Of a stretch of 7,707 bases of DNA, positions 1 through 6,621 are shown piece after piece. How positions within the stretch are numbered: the stretch's first letter is position 1; the number at the start of each line of letters is the position of its first letter. This stretch comes from an uncultured Collinsella sp. GTDB lineage: Bacteria; Actinomycetota; Coriobacteriia; Coriobacteriales; Coriobacteriaceae. Position numbers and translations under genes: made by a program. The DNA lies in contig USBX01000037.1 in assembly GCA_900552995.1 (NCBI GenBank), positions 1 to 7,707 on the forward strand, written 5' to 3'. A model generated the notes under the pieces. It saw only the letters and a list, made by a program, of their open reading frames with translations. It did not search any database and was not told the origin of the DNA.

Positions 1-1
1 C

Positions 2-112
2 CCGAGTGGTACCGAGCCGCTGGTCCGCGTGATGGCCGAGGCCGAGACGCACGAGCTGACCCAGCGTGTTGTCGACGACATCGTCGAGGTTGTCAAGCGC
101 GAACTTCCCTAA
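2..112 (+). CDS. glmM: Phosphoglucosamine mutase, C-terminal end (partial)
   Basis: The window opens inside this gene; 36 residues and a TAA stop are present. The visible part begins with PSGTEPLVRVMAEAE, the phosphate-binding loop near the C-terminus of GlmM and related alpha-D-phosphohexomutases (family pattern RPSGTEPxxRVMxE). The rest is the short helical tail typical of domain 4. GlmM converts glucosamine-6-phosphate to glucosamine-1-phosphate in the cytoplasm, the step that commits amino sugar to UDP-GlcNAc and peptidoglycan. The catalytic serine and metal-binding regions lie outside the window, so enzyme integrity cannot be judged. A related phosphomannomutase/phosphoglucomutase is possible, but the loop wording and nearby nagB favour GlmM. 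No terminator is visible between this stop and the next gene. Confidence 0.85.
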   Translation, partial: PSGTEPLVRVMAEAETHELTQRVVDDIVEVVKRELP

Positions 113-142
113 TGGTCAAAAACGGGTGCCAAGTGGTAAACT
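113..142 (+). promoter_or_regulatory. Candidate promoter for the PTS EIIA gene
   Basis: A possible -35 TGGTCA (113-118) lies 18 nt upstream of an extended -10, TGG TAAACT (134-142). Each hexamer matches the sigma-70 consensus at 4 of 6 positions, and the TGn extension supports it. A start near 149 would give a leader of about 35 nt. It begins directly after the glmM stop. This is by eye only; cotranscription with glmM is the alternative. Confidence 0.3.
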
Positions 143-183
143 GTTAAAGCTATTTTGATTGATTGGTATGTCCGAGGGGGAGC

Positions 184-681
184 ATGTTCACTAAAGTCCT
201 AAGGTCTTTTGGTATGCGTGGACGAGTTCTTACGCTGGATGCTCCCATCTCGGGCGACGTCATTCCGTTGTCCGAGGTCAATGACCAGACATTTGCCACC
301 GGCCTTTTGGGCCAGGGCGTGGCGATTCAGCCTACCGGCACGCGTGTGATTGCGCCGGCAGACGCCAAGGTCGAGGCCATTTTTCCCACGGGTCACGCCG
401 TTGCGCTCAACACGGTCGATGGCTTGGACGTGCTCATCCACGTTGGTTTGGACACTGTTCAGCTTGAGGGCAAGCATTTTAGCGTGCATGCACAGGTGGG
501 CGATGTCGTCCATAAGGGCGACGTGCTCATCGAGTTCGATCGCGAGGCAATTGCTGCCGAGGGCTACGATGTGACGGTTCCCATCTTGGTGTGCAACTCC
601 GTTGAGTTCTCGAGTATCAAGGGCTCCGTTGGCGTGCATGTCGAAGAGATGGACCAGCTCATCGTTGCTCGGGAGCGCTAG
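184..681 (+). CDS. crr: PTS system glucose-family IIA component (stand-alone EIIA)
   Basis: A 165-residue cytoplasmic phosphocarrier of the glucose (Glc/crr) IIA family, the usual length for a single-domain IIA. It accepts phosphate from HPr and passes it to a membrane IIB/IIC permease. The two family histidines are visible: His71 in PTGHAVAL and His86 in LIHVGLDTV. They are 15 residues apart, as His75 and His90 are in E. coli IIAGlc; His86 is the expected phosphorylated residue. The beta-sandwich core IAPADAKVEAIFPTG precedes them. I chose ATG 184, preceded by GAGGGGG (174-180); an in-frame TTG at 163 would add seven residues but has no better ribosome binding site. It sits between glmM and nagB, so it may serve a GlcNAc or glucose permease lacking its own IIA. 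That partner choice is inference, and the symbol denotes family only. Confidence 0.88.
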   Translation: MFTKVLRSFGMRGRVLTLDAPISGDVIPLSEVNDQTFATGLLGQGVAIQPTGTRVIAPADAKVEAIFPTGHAVALNTVDGLDVLIHVGLDTVQLEGKHFSVHAQVGDVVHKGDVLIEFDREAIAAEGYDVTVPILVCNSVEFSSIKGSVGVHVEEMDQLIVARER

Positions 682-723
682 CAAGTGCACGTGGCCATTA
701 GCCTACAATTCAAACACGTTTAT

Positions 724-753
724 GGAGGGCGCCCTTGAAAGAGGGCGCCCTCC
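724..753 (+). terminator. Strong hairpin after EIIA, no U-tract
   Basis: A perfect 12-bp inverted repeat: GGAGGGCGCCCT (724-735) and AGGGCGCCCTCC (742-753), with a 6-nt loop TGAAAG, 42 nt after the EIIA stop. It is very stable, but neither strand shows a T-run after it. It could be a non-canonical (U-less) terminator as reported for some actinobacteria, an mRNA-stabilising 3' hairpin, or a pause site before nagB. The structure is certain; the terminator function is not. Confidence 0.45.
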
Positions 754-864
754 GTGGCAAGATGGGATTTGTCCGAAGCTAAACGGCTTTGGGTCACCGT
801 GGACGGGCAGGGGCCTCGACGCGGCTAGACACGAGACACATACATTACGCGACCTCGCCCTGGT

Positions 865-928
865 GGCCGCACACGTTGGTTGCGGCCGACGCGGGCCGCG
901 GGCAAGTGCTTGTAAGGGGAGCCTTGCC
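865..928 (+). promoter_or_regulatory. Structured nagB leader with competing hairpins
   Basis: Three hairpins can be drawn just upstream of nagB. Hairpin A pairs GGCCGCA (865-871) with TGCGGCC (881-887). Hairpin B pairs GCGGCC (882-887) with GGCCGC (894-899). A and B share the 882-887 arm, so they exclude each other. Hairpin C pairs GGCAAG/CTTGCC (901-906 with 923-928) plus GCT/AGC (908-910 with 920-922). The nagB ribosome binding site follows at 942. Mutually exclusive stems are the hallmark of attenuators, but GC-rich DNA makes such stems by chance. I recognise no known riboswitch, and no clear promoter or operator was found in 754-864. Confidence 0.3.
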
Positions 929-953
929 TCTCTTGTACGAGAAAGGACGCGTA

Positions 954-1682
954 ATGAAGATCATTAAAGCTAAAGACTACGAGGATATGAGCCGCAAGGC
1001 CGCCAATATTATCTCGGCGCAGGTTATCCTCAAGCCCGATTGCGTGCTGGGCCTTGCCACCGGCTCCACCCCGATCGGTGCCTACAAGCAGCTCGCTGCT
1101 TGGTACGAGAAGGGCGACGTCGACTTTGCCGAGGTCAGCACCTACAACCTGGACGAGTATCGCGGCCTTTCGCACGACGATCCCCAGAGCTATCACTACT
1201 TCATGCGTGAGAACTTCTTCGATCACATTAACATCGACCTGAACAACACGCATGTGCCCGATGGCTCCGATCCCGACGCTGCCGCTGCCTGCTCTGAGTA
1301 CGACAAGATCGTCGCCGCCGCCGGTTACCCGGATCTGCAGCTGCTCGGCATTGGCAACAACGGCCACATCGGTTTCAACGAGCCCGATGACCACTTCTCC
1401 AAGGGCACGCACTGCGTCGACCTCACCGAGAGCACCATTCAGGCCAACAGCCGCCTGTTCGACAGCATCGACGATGTTCCCCGTCAGGCCTACACCATGG
1501 GTACCCAGACCATCATGTATGCCCGCATGATCCTGGTCGTCGCCAACGGCGAGGCCAAGGCTCAGGCCGTGCATGACATGTGCTATGGTCCGGTTACGCC
1601 CGCGTGCCCGGCTTCGATCCTGCAGCTGCACACCAACTGCGTTGTCGTTGCCGACGAGGCTGCCCTTTCGCTCTGCGAGTAG
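954..1682 (+). CDS. nagB: Glucosamine-6-phosphate deaminase
   Basis: This 242-residue enzyme deaminates and isomerises glucosamine-6-phosphate to fructose-6-phosphate and ammonia, the last step of GlcNAc/glucosamine catabolism. Its length matches the short Bacillus-type NagB rather than the 266-residue E. coli allosteric form. Visible motifs in order: phosphate-binding LGLATGSTP (32-40), NLDEY with the catalytic Asp67 (65-69), the active-site stretch LGIGNNGHIGFNEP (131-144) with His138 and Glu143, and SILQLH (221-226). Asn136 stands where E. coli has Asp141. The start is ATG 954, with AAAGGA (942-947) 6 nt upstream; longer in-frame extensions have no such site and low-complexity protein. An intrinsic terminator closes the gene. 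It opposes GlmM at the GlcN-6-P branch point, so coordinated control is expected. Confidence 0.95.
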   Translation: MKIIKAKDYEDMSRKAANIISAQVILKPDCVLGLATGSTPIGAYKQLAAWYEKGDVDFAEVSTYNLDEYRGLSHDDPQSYHYFMRENFFDHINIDLNNTHVPDGSDPDAAAACSEYDKIVAAAGYPDLQLLGIGNNGHIGFNEPDDHFSKGTHCVDLTESTIQANSRLFDSIDDVPRQAYTMGTQTIMYARMILVVANGEAKAQAVHDMCYGPVTPACPASILQLHTNCVVVADEAALSLCE

Positions 1683-1714
1683 CGCGAATCCTACACCTCG
1701 ACATAGCCTTGCCT

Positions 1715-1742
1715 AAGGCCTCCGCTTTGCGGGGGCCTTTTT
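1715..1742 (+). terminator. Intrinsic terminator after nagB
   Basis: An 11-bp stem, AAGGCCTCCGC (1715-1725) with GCGGGGGCCTT (1729-1739), has one G-T wobble and a TTT loop. It runs into a five-T tract (1738-1742). It lies 33 nt after the nagB stop and is canonical in shape. Confidence 0.9.
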
Positions 1743-2130
1743 GTTATCCCCCTCCGCCCGCTTGACCAAAATCTTGCCGCAAGCTTGACGAATGCCGGAT
1801 GCCCAACAGCTTGATTCATTCTATACCAGATTCTATGCAAAAATGCCACTAAAAGGTCGTAGACGGTAGCGGGTGCTAGGCGAGTTGAATGACATAGCTG
1901 AACCTTGTTCATTTGCGTTACACTGCCGCCTAGATGGGACAAGCTGACAAGCTCATTTACCTGCTTAAAGACCGATTAGTCGGGGGATTAATAACAATCG
2001 GCCCTCGCTGTACAAAAACTTGCCGCTTGCGTACCAAAAGACAACCTAGAACACAAGGTCGCTCTATTCATAGCGCGGCTTGTATGGTCTTGCGGTTACA
2101 GTGTCCATACGGTCGAGTTGAGGAGCGGGC
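1743..2130. other. Gene-free region upstream of the large regulator, with small repeats
   Basis: About 390 nt with no convincing gene. Features visible: two similar 18-mers, CAAAATCTTGCCGCAAGC (1767-1784) and CAAAAACTTGCCGCTTGC (2013-2030), matching at 15 of 18 positions; a tandem 8-mer GACAAGCT twice (1938-1953); an inverted repeat CCGATT/AATCGG (1972-1977 and 1996-2001); and a similar pair TTGCGTTACACTG (1913-1925) and TTGCGGTTACAGTG (2090-2103). A weak promoter-like pair, TTGATT (1811-1816) and TATGCA (1834-1839) with 17-nt spacing, is present but unconvincing. The density of short repeats suggests binding sites for a regulator, perhaps the downstream gene product itself; this is inference. 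Confidence 0.45.
2118..2125 (+). promoter_or_regulatory. Ribosome binding site fixing the regulator start
   Basis: TTGAGGAG lies 5 nt before ATG 2131, a good Shine-Dalgarno match at normal spacing. It supports ATG 2131 over later in-frame ATGs (codons 8 and 21). Confidence 0.75.
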
Positions 2131-5130
2131 ATGGTAAACGATTTGGGCAGTATGGACGACCTCGAGCTGATGCCGCTGGGCGGTGGCTATATGGTGCGAC
2201 GCGAACGCTTGATGAATGAGCTTCTCGCCAAGGGCCGAAAGGCCGGCATCGTGGTTCTTTATGCGCCCGACGGGTTTGGGAAGACCTCGGTGCTGCTGCA
2301 GTACACCCATGAGGTTAAATGCGACCCGACGCGAGGCCCCGTGCGGATTATCGAGGCCGATCGCGCCACTGGGCGCGAGGTGTTTATGCAGCTCGAGGTG
2401 GTTACCGAAGAACTCAAAGACAAACCGCACTCCCTTATCGCGATTGATAATGTGCCAAACCTCGATCAGCACGATACCGAAGACCTCATCGACAGGATTC
2501 GCGGCCTGCGCGCTATGGGGGTAGGGGTCTTTATCTCCTGCCGTCCTTCAAATCGTCAACTGATTCATGGGCTGGGCGATTCGGTTAAGATCAATGCGCA
2601 GATGCTCAAGGTGCATGCCTATGAGTATTCGGCGTGGGCATCGGCGTTTTCGATCAGCACATCGCTCGACTTTTATCAGCTCACGCAGGGCGTGCCCGAG
2701 CTCGTTTCGGCATTGCAGACGGGTCTGTATGGCCAAGGCGACGTAGCCGGTCTGCTCGAAAACGAGATTGTCAACGTATATGGCGCGGCACTTGTCGATC
2801 TGGCTTCGCTCGACAATAATGCGCTGTTTTGCGTGGCATGTCTCATGATTTTGATGGGCGAGGGCAATATCGCAGAACTCGAGGCTTGCGGGGTGAGGCT
2901 ATCGATGGTCGACCAGTCCTACTTTGTACGCGACTACCCGATCTTTGGCTTGGACCCCGCCGAGCGGAGTTTTACGTGTCTGGGCACGGAGGATAACGGA
3001 CGCTTGCGTTTGCGTAAGTTGGTGGCCGAGGTTCGCCCCGAACTTGTTCCGAGGGCGGCCCGGATTTTGCTTAAGGCGGGCCGATGCGATGCGGCGATGG
3101 GCCTGGCGGACGCCTTTCTGGACCGTGAAGCGGTCCTTGAACTTGCTGGGCAGTATGGGGTCGATCTGGCTCTGACGGGGCACGGGGCCGATATCTGCCG
3201 AGCAGCGTTGGGTACGATCGATGCCGACGATCCGGCTCCAGAGCCAACGCCTGCCGAGGCGCTTGGCGTATATCTGGCAGCGGTCAGCGTGTCCAATACA
3301 AAGCTCGCTCGCTATATGGCATCGGTCATCGAGCGCGGGGGCGAACGGGCGGCCTGCGAATTAGACCCTGTTTCATGGAGGGTGGCCCAGACACTGACGG
3401 CTGTTTGCTATGGGGACAACGGGCTTGGGCTTCCTACGAACCTGACCGTGCCAGAAATCGAGACATCCCATACCGCACTCGATATGTTGTCCGCGCATAT
3501 CGAGGTCAAGCGCTGCCTGACCGAGCGGGGAGATGACGGCGGCGTTCTACAGCAGCTCAAAACGAGCAAGGCCTACGACTGTGAGCTCGACATCGCAGGG
3601 ATTGTTATACGGGCCGACAGCATGCTGGTGGAGCTTTTTGACGGGTCGTTTGCGGGAACCGACGAGCGCGACGACGAGATGACGGTGGTGCGGGAGGCGC
3701 TCGACGTACGTGGGCTTAAGGCGATGGCTATCTGGGTGCGCATGGTGTTGGCGGCACGGCGGCTCCTTTCCGGCTTGCCGGTAACCGACGACGCGGCATT
3801 CAACGAGCTCGATCGTTTTGCCGTGCGCATGCGCGACAACCAGATTCAGCTGTTTGGCCTGTTGCTAGAAGGCTGGCAGTCGCTGGCAGAGGGACGGCCG
3901 GTTAATGCAAAGTTCCGTGCGGTCCAAGTGCTCAAACTTGCCGAGGAGTCGATTGCGTACATGCGCGATAACGCATTGCTGTTGGAGCGCGCGGCGTATC
4001 TGCGTAACACCTCGATGGTTTCGGTGCGCGAGGAAGCGGAGTTGCTCGATATAAGCCAGACGCAGGTTGGTGGCGCAGAAGCCTGGATGGTGGCGCTGCA
4101 TTTGGCCTGTGCGGGCCGAGACAGCGACCTTGCAGCCTGGATGTCCATGAATCGCGCGGGGATTCTAGAGCCATCGTATCGGCTCTTTGCGCGCCTTGCC
4201 ATGCATTGTCTGGGCGAGCCGGCGACCAGGATTCGCAAGAAGCTTCCCGTGCGCGAGCTGTCGCGGTACTCGCTGCGCGATGATTTGGAAGGGGAAGGCG
4301 AGCGCCTGTTCCAGGCCGGTGAGGTTGAAGCCGTTGATACCATTGACCATATCGAGATTCGCATGTTTGGGGCGTTTCGCGCCGAGCGCGACGGGTTTCC
4401 CATCACGGACAAAATGTGGCGCCGCAAGAAGGCGGCGACACTTGCCGAGCGGCTTGCGCTGGGCATGGATGCGCTCGTCGATCGTGAGACGCTGGCCATG
4501 GAGCTGTGGCCCCATGCCGAGTTCAATAGCGCCCGCAACAACCTGTACTCGACGATATCGCGCTTGCGGTCGGCTTTGGGACCGACGCCGGATGGCAAAT
4601 CGTGTGTGCTCATCCAAAATGAATGCATCGGACTCAACGGCGACTACGTCAAGACCGATGTACGGCTGTTTGACCAGATAAGCCGCGAGGTTTTGGGAAA
4701 TCGCACGGGTGCGCGCGGGCCCCATTTAGTTGAGCTGTGCCTTAAGATTGAGCAGCTTTATGCCGGCCCGTTGTATGTTCCCAATGGCTGTAACCCCACC
4801 TACTTTTTGCGTATGCGACGCATTATGCAGTCAAAGTACATCGATTGCATGATTAAGGGAGCAAATGCCGCTCTAGAAGAAAACGACCTGCAGTCGGCGA
4901 TTTGGCTGGCGGAGTCGGGGCTTCGACAGGAAACGGCGCGTGAGGATATGGTGCGCTGCGCCATGCGCGTCTACAGTGCGGCGGGGCGGCGGCGCGATAT
5001 CGTCGAGCTATACAGTGGGCATATGCACCATCTGAGGGAGCAGGTCAATGGCGTGCCCGAGCCCGAGACGCGGCGTCTATACGAGCGCTTGGTGGAGGGG
5101 CGGCTCAACCGCGTGCTGGTCGAGCGATAA
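2131..5130 (+). CDS. Large STAND-type ATPase / SARP (BTAD) transcriptional regulator
   Basis: A 999-residue cytoplasmic protein, probably a signal-responsive transcriptional activator. The N-terminus resembles the MalT/LAL ATPase module: RRERLMNELL (23-32), Walker A APDGFGKT (45-52, Lys51), Walker B SLIAIDN (101-107, Asp106), ISCRPS (135-140) where MalT-like proteins have a TSR-type sensor, and LTQGVPE (184-190), like the family's LTxGxP. Residues about 200-730 are mostly helical with no motif I recognise, possibly a TPR-like sensing region. The C-terminus is a SARP-type effector: an OmpR-like winged helix (about 741-840; IEIRMFGAFRAERDG, then the recognition-helix region SARNNLYSTISRLRSALG, 800-817). 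A BTAD domain follows (about 843-995; DVRLFD, LYAGPLY, QETAREDMVR). No membrane segment or signal peptide is evident. The order is reversed relative to AfsR, which carries wHTH-BTAD first. The target genes cannot be read from the sequence. Confidence 0.85.
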   Translation: MVNDLGSMDDLELMPLGGGYMVRRERLMNELLAKGRKAGIVVLYAPDGFGKTSVLLQYTHEVKCDPTRGPVRIIEADRATGREVFMQLEVVTEELKDKPHSLIAIDNVPNLDQHDTEDLIDRIRGLRAMGVGVFISCRPSNRQLIHGLGDSVKINAQMLKVHAYEYSAWASAFSISTSLDFYQLTQGVPELVSALQTGLYGQGDVAGLLENEIVNVYGAALVDLASLDNNALFCVACLMILMGEGNIAELEACGVRLSMVDQSYFVRDYPIFGLDPAERSFTCLGTEDNGRLRLRKLVAEVRPELVPRAARILLKAGRCDAAMGLADAFLDREAVLELAGQYGVDLALTGHGADICRAALGTIDADDPAPEPTPAEALGVYLAAVSVSNTKLARYMASVIERGGERAACELDPVSWRVAQTLTAVCYGDNGLGLPTNLTVPEIETSHTALDMLSAHIEVKRCLTERGDDGGVLQQLKTSKAYDCELDIAGIVIRADSMLVELFDGSFAGTDERDDEMTVVREALDVRGLKAMAIWVRMVLAARRLLSGLPVTDDAAFNELDRFAVRMRDNQIQLFGLLLEGWQSLAEGRPVNAKFRAVQVLKLAEESIAYMRDNALLLERAAYLRNTSMVSVREEAELLDISQTQVGGAEAWMVALHLACAGRDSDLAAWMSMNRAGILEPSYRLFARLAMHCLGEPATRIRKKLPVRELSRYSLRDDLEGEGERLFQAGEVEAVDTIDHIEIRMFGAFRAERDGFPITDKMWRRKKAATLAERLALGMDALVDRETLAMELWPHAEFNSARNNLYSTISRLRSALGPTPDGKSCVLIQNECIGLNGDYVKTDVRLFDQISREVLGNRTGARGPHLVELCLKIEQLYAGPLYVPNGCNPTYFLRMRRIMQSKYIDCMIKGANAALEENDLQSAIWLAESGLRQETAREDMVRCAMRVYSAAGRRRDIVELYSGHMHHLREQVNGVPEPETRRLYERLVEGRLNRVLVER

Positions 5131-5161
5131 AAACGGGCGCCCGAAGTACTTGGACACCCGT
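5129..5161 (-). terminator. Intrinsic terminator of yhbY, overlapping the regulator stop codon
   Basis: Read on the minus strand, ACGGGTGTCC (5161-5152) pairs with GGGCGCCCGT (5142-5133) in a 10-bp stem with two G-U wobbles and a 9-nt loop. A five-T tract follows (5133-5129). On the plus strand the two wobbles become A-C mismatches and there is no T-run, so it acts for the minus strand. Its T-tract overlaps the TAA (5128-5130) of the convergent regulator. Confidence 0.8.
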
Positions 5162-5197
5162 AAGCTCGCTATGTGTTGGCTCGCCGATCATTGGCTC

Positions 5198-5497
5198 TTA
5201 GACGAGCTTGATCTTCTCGATGTCCTTGCGCGAGGACTCGCGATACAGCGAGAACTTGCGGCCGATAACCTGAACGACCTCGGCGTGGCAACGCTCGGCG
5301 AGCTCTTCGGCGGCCTCGCGGGTGGAAAGACTGGAGCCATCGAGCACGGAGCACTTAACGAGCTCGTGCTTCTCCAGGTAGGCGACCGTCTGCTCGACGG
5401 TGCCCTCGTTGACATCGGACTTACCGATGATGATGGCGGGGTTGAGGTGATGGGCCATGCTGCGAAGCTGCTTGACCTGGGCTCCTGTCAGTGCCAT
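5198..5497 (-). CDS. yhbY: YhbY-type CRM-domain RNA-binding protein
   Basis: A 99-residue single-domain protein of the CRS1/YhbY (CRM) family; E. coli YhbY is 97 residues. Family members bind pre-50S ribosomal particles or structured RNA and probably act in ribosome assembly. Visible signatures: LTGAQVKQLRSMAHHLNPAI at the N-terminus, the glycine loop IIIGKSDVNEG (22-32), LEKHELVKCSV (41-51), and VQVIGRKFSLYR (75-86) near the C-terminus. The usual GKxG loop reads GKSD here, so the second glycine is replaced. ATG 5497 starts the conserved domain directly; the upstream purines (AGAAAGCGAGAA) make only a weak ribosome binding site. The methyltransferase gene lies 181 nt upstream on the same strand with no obvious terminator between, so cotranscription is possible. 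Confidence 0.9.
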   Translation of the reverse strand: MALTGAQVKQLRSMAHHLNPAIIIGKSDVNEGTVEQTVAYLEKHELVKCSVLDGSSLSTREAAEELAERCHAEVVQVIGRKFSLYRESSRKDIEKIKLV

Positions 5498-5678
5498 GGG
5501 TTCTCGCTTTCTATGTATGGGGCGCCCCGCGACGGGGCCTTAATCTACGTGAGCTGTCCCACGATAGCGCAGGAACGGCGCGGTGTGGAGCGCGTTTGCC
5601 CAGTTCAAAAAGAATGCGGATGCCGAACGGGAGAACAACGCGGGTTGCAGGCGGACGTGTACGGCGGCCGAAAGCGGT
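5498..5678 (-). other. Spacer between methyltransferase and yhbY
   Basis: No gene or convincing promoter is visible. One hairpin, GCCCCG/CGGGGC with a 3-nt loop (5524-5538), has no T-run on the minus strand. It might be a processing or pause structure in a shared methyltransferase-yhbY transcript. Confidence 0.3.
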
Positions 5679-6566
5679 CTATGGACGGCTCGAAGAGACC
5701 GGCTCCCATGCAATAAACGCCCAACGGACCTTGCGGACGTGGTCGAGCATGTAGCGCCCCTGCGGCACGCCCTTGGACCCTGGCTCGCCGGCATGGGGAT
5801 TTTCGATCATGTGCTGAGCGATATAGTCGCGCAGGCGGTCGATCTTATCCTCGTTGCCATGCTCGAGCATACGGGAAAAATCCGCCACGCCTGCCTCAAG
5901 GCTATCGAAAGTATCGCGACGAGGCGATTCAAAGTATGTAACCTGCGGCAGGGCACCCATCTGAATGAGGATGTTGAAGGCATACACAAAGCCATTACTG
6001 CAGGTAACCGAGGCGCCGATGGCGTTCATCAGGTGCAGGTCATAGCGCGGGCTGGAGTTGGCGACCATCGTGACAGCACAACGCCGACGAGCCGTACGGT
6101 CGAGCTTGGCAAGCGCACCTTTTAGATCGGTCGTCGTAACCGACCGACTGGCAAAGGCAACATCCACCGCTTTCGCGACCGGTCCAACCAAATCCCAATC
6201 ATCATCCCAAGCAAGCTCAAGCGGCGTTATGCGCCCCTCGAGCCCGTAATACTCAATGCCGGCATCAAGGGTGCCCAACATAGCGGGGGAGAAGTCGGCT
6301 GCAATCACAGGATGCCCAGCCTGAGCAAGCGGAATAGCAATCGACCCAGACCCACACCCCATATCAAGCACGGATTCACCAGGCTTTAACGCCAACAGCT
6401 TCATAAAGTCCCGGGCATACGGGGCAGTCTCAAGAGGTCGAAAATGTCGAGCCCGCTTATCCCACTCAAAAGAATCATCAGCTCGATGTCGAGCTGCCTG
6501 CATCTGCATCCATTCCTGATTCCAATCTGTGGAAAGAAGCTCAGAGCGAGCATCCCCATCAACCAC
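5679..6566 (-). CDS. Class I SAM-dependent methyltransferase, substrate unknown
   Basis: A 295-residue cytoplasmic protein. The Rossmann-type SAM-binding motif I is clear: SVLDMGCGSGSIAIPLA (65-81). It is followed by the acidic end of strand beta-2, VIAADFSP (87-94), where Asp91 should bind the ribose hydroxyls. The N-terminal 60 residues carry a Trp/Arg-rich stretch (DWNQEWMQMQAARHRADDSFEWDKRARHF pattern, about residues 14-42) that probably caps the active site. The C-terminal third (GNEDKIDRLRDYI, then KVRWAFIAW) is helical, then strand-like. The start is GTG 6566, preceded by a near-perfect GAGGAGG (6580-6574) at 7 nt. The substrate cannot be assigned: small molecule, tRNA or protein are all open. 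An intrinsic terminator lies immediately upstream of its ribosome binding site, which suggests attenuation or insulation from the upstream gene. Confidence 0.82.
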   Translation of the reverse strand: MVDGDARSELLSTDWNQEWMQMQAARHRADDSFEWDKRARHFRPLETAPYARDFMKLLALKPGESVLDMGCGSGSIAIPLAQAGHPVIAADFSPAMLGTLDAGIEYYGLEGRITPLELAWDDDWDLVGPVAKAVDVAFASRSVTTTDLKGALAKLDRTARRRCAVTMVANSSPRYDLHLMNAIGASVTCSNGFVYAFNILIQMGALPQVTYFESPRRDTFDSLEAGVADFSRMLEHGNEDKIDRLRDYIAQHMIENPHAGEPGSKGVPQGRYMLDHVRKVRWAFIAWEPVSSSRP

Positions 6567-6573
6567 GGGCCAA

Positions 6574-6580
6574 CCTCCTC
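6574..6580 (-). promoter_or_regulatory. Strong ribosome binding site deciding a GTG start
   Basis: The minus strand reads GAGGAGG, then 7 nt, then GTG (6566-6564). This is the best Shine-Dalgarno in the window and selects GTG over downstream ATGs. The same GAGGAG hexamer occurs 15 nt upstream in the 3' arm of the terminator hairpin. Confidence 0.8.
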
Positions 6581-6585
6581 ACAAC

Positions 6586-6617
6586 AAAAAAGCGACTCCT
6601 CCCAAAAGAAGAGCCGC
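6586..6617 (-). terminator. Intrinsic terminator just before the methyltransferase RBS
   Basis: On the minus strand GCGGCTCTTC (6617-6608) pairs with GAGGAGTCGC (6601-6592): 10 bp including two G-U wobbles, a 6-nt loop TTTTGG, then six T residues (6591-6586). The wobbles become mismatches on the plus strand, so it works on the minus strand. The T-tract ends 5 nt before the GAGGAGG ribosome binding site, a placement typical of attenuators. Confidence 0.8.
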
Positions 6618-6621
6618 AACC

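Noticed and set aside
163..183. TTG start giving a seven-residue longer EIIA
   Set aside because: The ATG at 184 has an adjacent purine-rich GAGGGGG and gives the usual family N-terminus; the extension MVCPRGS looks like translated leader.
789..953. 55-residue N-terminal extension of NagB
   Set aside because: Family proteins begin at MKIIKAKDY, AAAGGA precedes ATG 954, and the extension covers the structured leader.
682..953. glmS-type ribozyme or T-box in front of nagB
   Set aside because: No conserved ribozyme core or T-box sequence was recognised, and no intrinsic terminator sits before nagB.
1934..2137. Possible 67-residue gene in the intergenic region
   Set aside because: No ribosome binding site, Arg/Cys-rich low-credibility protein, and it overlaps the well-supported start of the regulator in another frame.
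5048..5716. Plus-strand 222-codon frame opposite yhbY
   Set aside because: It overlaps the regulator's 3' end and mirrors yhbY; no ribosome binding site or family motif.
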